64,000 nucleotides of DNA. Source: JARYMI01 sp037444845 (GTDB taxonomy: Bacteria > Acidobacteriota > Aminicenantia > Aminicenantales > UBA8522). The notes under the pieces are model-generated. The model worked only from the letters and a program-made list of their open reading frames with translations. It made no database searches and was not told where the DNA came from. How positions within the stretch are numbered: the first letter of the stretch is position 1; every line of letters starts with the position of its first letter. Of this stretch, positions 61,549 to 64,000 are shown piece by piece. The position numbers and the translations under genes were made by a program. The DNA is taken from positions 12,350 to 76,349 of the forward strand of contig JBBILQ010000005.1 in NCBI GenBank assembly GCA_037444845.1, in the 5' to 3' direction.

Positions 61549-61591
61549 CGTTTGTAAACGCTTGACATGAATATGATATAAAGGGTACACA
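61549..61591 (+). promoter_or_regulatory. Promoter of the dipeptide epimerase with an adjoining palindrome
   Basis: TTGACA (61562-61567) and TACACA (61586-61591) are spaced 18 bases. The dyad CGTTTgtAAACG (61549-61560) touches the -35 element and could be an operator. AAGGAGG precedes the ATG at 61614. Confidence 0.45.
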
Positions 61592-61613
61592 TTCCGACTA
61601 AGGAGGAACGATC

Positions 61614-62726
61614 ATGAAACAAGCACCCAAAATCATAAGCGTTGATATCTACAAATCCAATATCGAGCTCAAAGAGCCATTCCGGATTGCCATCATGGAA
61701 ATCCGGAGCGCCCAAAGCTTGTTCATAAGGATAAAAACAGATAAGGGCCTTTATGGGATGGGAGAAGCCAACCCCACCTGGGGAATCACAGGCGAGACAC
61801 AAGCGATAAACCTCGCTGGGGCATCTGATCTGGCTAAGATCATCCTCCAAAAAAATCCGCTTGACATAGAAACAAGGGGGAGGGAGCTCTCGGGGTTTCT
61901 GGTTCACAACAGCACTCTCCGCAGTGCGTTTGACATGGCTCTTTACGACCTCCTGGGGAAAGCATCAGGACTGCCTCTCTACGCAGTCCTTGGAGGCGGG
62001 AAGCGTTCCTTCTGGACTGACAACACCATCGGGATCTCCGAGCCTGATGACATGGCGAAAAAGGCGGCCGCCTACAAGAATCAGGGATTCAAGGCAATTA
62101 AGGTCAAACTCGGTGAAACCGCGGACCGTGACATTGAACGGATAAGAAAAATAAGGAAAGCCATCGGCGAAGAACTCCCCATAAGGATAGATGCCAACCA
62201 GGGCTGGGATTACAAGACCGCCGTCACCGTGCTCCAGGCCCTGGAACCCATGAGAATCGAGTACTGCGAACAGCCGATCGCACGCTGGGACTATGAGAAC
62301 ATGCGCCGCATTCGCCAGAATACGTCCATCGCCATCATGGCCGATGAATCGCTCTTTGATCATCATGATGCCTTCAAGCTGGCCGCCATGGGTTGCTGCG
62401 ATTATTTCAACATTAAGCTCGCCAAAGCGGGGGGTATCCACACGGCTCTGAAAATCAACGCGATTGCCGAAGGAGCGGGCGTCCGCTGCATGGTGGGATG
62501 CATGATGGAAACAAGACTCGGGTTAACCGCCGCGGCGCACCTCGTATCCTCCCGGCCGAACATCCGCTATGCTGACCTCGACGGCCACATCGCTCTCAAA
62601 GAAGACCCTGTCATCGGAGGAGCTGAGTATAACGCGGGGGAGATCAACCTTCCCGATACTCCCGGGCACGGAGCTGATATCGACGAAGCGTTCCTCAAGC
62701 GGTGCGAGCGGATGACCGTCACGTAG
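61614..62726 (+). CDS. Enolase-superfamily dipeptide epimerase
   Basis: A 370-residue enzyme of the mandelate racemase/muconate lactonizing group. KAIKVKLGETADRD provides the KxK-type base, RIDANQGW and IMADESLFD the metal-binding acidic residues, and FNIKLAKAGGIHTALKI the second Lys. The C-terminal GCMMETRLGLTAAAH and ADLDGH match dipeptide (L-Ala-D/L-Glu-type) epimerases, which help recycle peptidoglycan peptides. The exact dipeptide cannot be named without comparison. It is divergent from the C1 peptidase. Confidence 0.88.
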   Translation: MKQAPKIISVDIYKSNIELKEPFRIAIMEIRSAQSLFIRIKTDKGLYGMGEANPTWGITGETQAINLAGASDLAKIILQKNPLDIETRGRELSGFLVHNSTLRSAFDMALYDLLGKASGLPLYAVLGGGKRSFWTDNTIGISEPDDMAKKAAAYKNQGFKAIKVKLGETADRDIERIRKIRKAIGEELPIRIDANQGWDYKTAVTVLQALEPMRIEYCEQPIARWDYENMRRIRQNTSIAIMADESLFDHHDAFKLAAMGCCDYFNIKLAKAGGIHTALKINAIAEGAGVRCMVGCMMETRLGLTAAAHLVSSRPNIRYADLDGHIALKEDPVIGGAEYNAGEINLPDTPGHGADIDEAFLKRCERMTVT

Positions 62727-62838
62727 GGGAAAACCGCTCACGTCCTTCATGAAAAGCGCTCCGGCGTGAAACGGCTATTTTCAGCAGAAAAGAAGTGAAT
62801 GACTTCTGCGCATCGTATGTCTTAAAGGTCAGGACGTA

Positions 62839-64000
62839 TCACCCTGTCTTCTTTTTTCCCCTGAACGTTCCTTGAGGCTGGCTGACGACAATTTCGGTTG
62901 TCTGGCCTTTTTCCTGAATGAATTTCAGACTAACGCCCTGAAGGCCCTTGAATGTAAACTCTGTCCCTTTGTAAGGAACAAGCTCGACGGTCGGCTGGCT
63001 GGGAAGAGAGACAAACAGAGCATTCCCTTTCAGCGAAATAGAAATCACTATCCCCATCACTTCGTAATCGCCGACAAACTGAGAGAGAAATTTAGGGTCT
63101 TTCATTTCTTCAGGAGCTTTTTTTTGGAAAAGAATTGCCTTGACTGTCGCCTCAAGAGGAACAGAAATGCTATCGATATCTCCTTTGATATTCGTATGGA
63201 AAGCCAACAGGAGGCCCTCCACGGCCGATGCTCTGGACTTGGGGGACACAGCTTTGAATACATCGTAGTGCCAGTGCTCCAACCCGAATTCGAAGGAGTT
63301 GAATTTTCCCGTGAGCGAGCCGTCTTTGAACTCAATGGGGATCTTTCCATAAGCGGCGTTTTCGTATTCTCCGGCATAGGCCTCGAGAGGGTGCGAAGGT
63401 TTCGTTCCTTGAACCCGGTCCTCTTCCTTTTTCTTTTTTTCCTCTTCCGCTTTTTCTCTGTCCTTCTTGGCTTTTTCAAACCTCTCCTGGCTGAGCTTTT
63501 CCCACACTGGATCGAGGTCGAGCATCATATCCAGGACATAGCCCATTGAGATATAGAGAAGCGGTGTGCCGGACAGGTTGCTAAGGATGACGGCGCCGAG
63601 TCCGTCCCCCGGGAGAAAGGCGTTTAAAAAATAGAAGCCGTCTATAGCTCCTCCATGATGAACGAGCCTGTGACCCCTGTAGGTTTCCAAAAACCATCCA
63701 AGCCCGTAGCCCATGTTGGATTGCCCGTCCGGCTGGAGCGAAAGTATCGGTTCCCGCATGAACATTGCCGGCGTGTACATTTCTTTATGTCCGGCCTCGG
63801 AAATGATCTGAGCGTCACGAACCTTCCCCTTATCGAGGTTAAACCGTACCCATTTAAGCATATCAATAACGCAGGAGTTTATCGAACCCGCAGGGCCGAC
63901 AGCGTCTATATTTCTAAACGGAACTTCGGTGACAACATTATCCCTTTTCACATAAGGGAGCGAATAATCATCCGTCTTCTGAGAATCCTCAACGGAAAAA
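62839..64000 (-). CDS. Serine beta-lactamase-like protein, 5' end cut by window
   Basis: The visible part (387 residues) is the C-terminal portion of a beta-lactamase/penicillin-binding-protein-like hydrolase; the catalytic SxxK and YxN motifs lie beyond the right edge. MGYGLGWFLETYRGHRLVHHGGAIDGF includes the HxG (KTG-equivalent) motif. A long charged helix (EKAKKDREKAEEEKKKKEE) follows, and then a DUF3471-like beta domain (LEAYAGEYEN, QFVGDYEVMG). Such proteins are often exported and act as peptidases or esterases. The frame continues to the window end. Confidence 0.85.
   Translation of the reverse strand, partial: FSVEDSQKTDDYSLPYVKRDNVVTEVPFRNIDAVGPAGSINSCVIDMLKWVRFNLDKGKVRDAQIISEAGHKEMYTPAMFMREPILSLQPDGQSNMGYGLGWFLETYRGHRLVHHGGAIDGFYFLNAFLPGDGLGAVILSNLSGTPLLYISMGYVLDMMLDLDPVWEKLSQERFEKAKKDREKAEEEKKKKEEDRVQGTKPSHPLEAYAGEYENAAYGKIPIEFKDGSLTGKFNSFEFGLEHWHYDVFKAVSPKSRASAVEGLLLAFHTNIKGDIDSISVPLEATVKAILFQKKAPEEMKDPKFLSQFVGDYEVMGIVISISLKGNALFVSLPSQPTVELVPYKGTEFTFKGLQGVSLKFIQEKGQTTEIVVSQPQGTFRGKKKTG

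Overview
The window reads as one contiguous piece of a Gram-negative, anaerobic, heterotrophic bacterial chromosome of moderately high GC content. Gram-negative traits are a porin-like barrel, a large TonB-dependent-receptor-type barrel and lipoprotein signals on a glycosidase and a mutarotase. Anaerobic traits are a 2-oxoacid:ferredoxin oxidoreductase, rubrerythrin, rubredoxin with its reductase, Fe-S serine dehydratase and radical SAM enzymes. The mix (RtcB with archease, AmrS-type radical SAM, a DUF6677-type protein, BNR/sortilin-type secreted protein, C1 peptidase with lectin-like domain) would fit an Aminicenantes/Acidobacteriota-type genome. That placement is inference, not something the sequence proves. 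No rRNA, tRNA, CRISPR array, phage or intact insertion sequence was found.

Layout. 1-3.7 kb (minus): a PAS/GAF hybrid-type sensor kinase running off the left edge, behind a CheR methyltransferase. 3.8-5.7 kb (minus): rtcB-archease RNA repair pair. 5.8-6.3 kb (plus): YkgJ-type cysteine cluster protein. 6.3-14.6 kb (minus): a long redox/Fe-S block in transcription order korA-korB-nfu-iscS-like-iscU/zinc ribbon-nadA-rubrerythrin-(broken ferritin-like gene)-nth-amrS-(nicotinate phosphoribosyltransferase remnant). 14.8-21.8 kb (minus): phzF, a 58-residue metal-binding protein, a DUF438/hemerythrin/PAS protein, purA, rubredoxin-rubredoxin reductase-porin, and a ferritin-like protein. 22.0-36.7 kb (mostly plus): two small membrane proteins, ftsEX, rodZ-like gene, ntrY-ntrX, recO, a second kinase/sigma-54 regulator pair, and a glutamate dehydrogenase operon behind a near-perfect sigma-54 promoter; endonuclease V and a UbiA prenyltransferase are on the opposite strand. 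36.8-52.8 kb (minus): a large outer-membrane receptor, an L-arabinose catabolic operon (GH127 arabinofuranosidase, araB, araD, isomerase, polyol dehydrogenase, deoC, broken SDR, serine dehydratase), and a BNR-repeat exported protein. 53-57.5 kb (plus): galM-like lipoprotein, then wbqC-like, isochorismatase-like, flavoprotein and an RlmN/Cfr-like radical SAM gene in one tight run. 57.5-64 kb: alcohol dehydrogenase, second IscU-like scaffold, small barrel, papain-type protease, dipeptide epimerase, and a serine beta-lactamase-like protein cut by the right edge.

How the parts work together. The Fe-S block supplies scaffold (IscU type), carrier (Nfu) and an IscS homologue next to cluster-dependent enzymes (NadA, Nth, AmrS). 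The IscS homologue has lost the pyridoxal-phosphate lysine and other active-site residues. NtrYX, a second sigma-54 activator and the sigma-54 promoter upstream of the small lysine-rich gene and gdhA suggest nitrogen- or amino-acid-responsive control. The arabinose operon connects extracytoplasmic cleavage of beta-L-arabinofuranosides to pentose phosphate entry. The strongest leads for undescribed biology are the lysine-less IscS with its zinc-ribbon IscU partner, and the isochorismatase/flavoprotein/RlmN-like trio.
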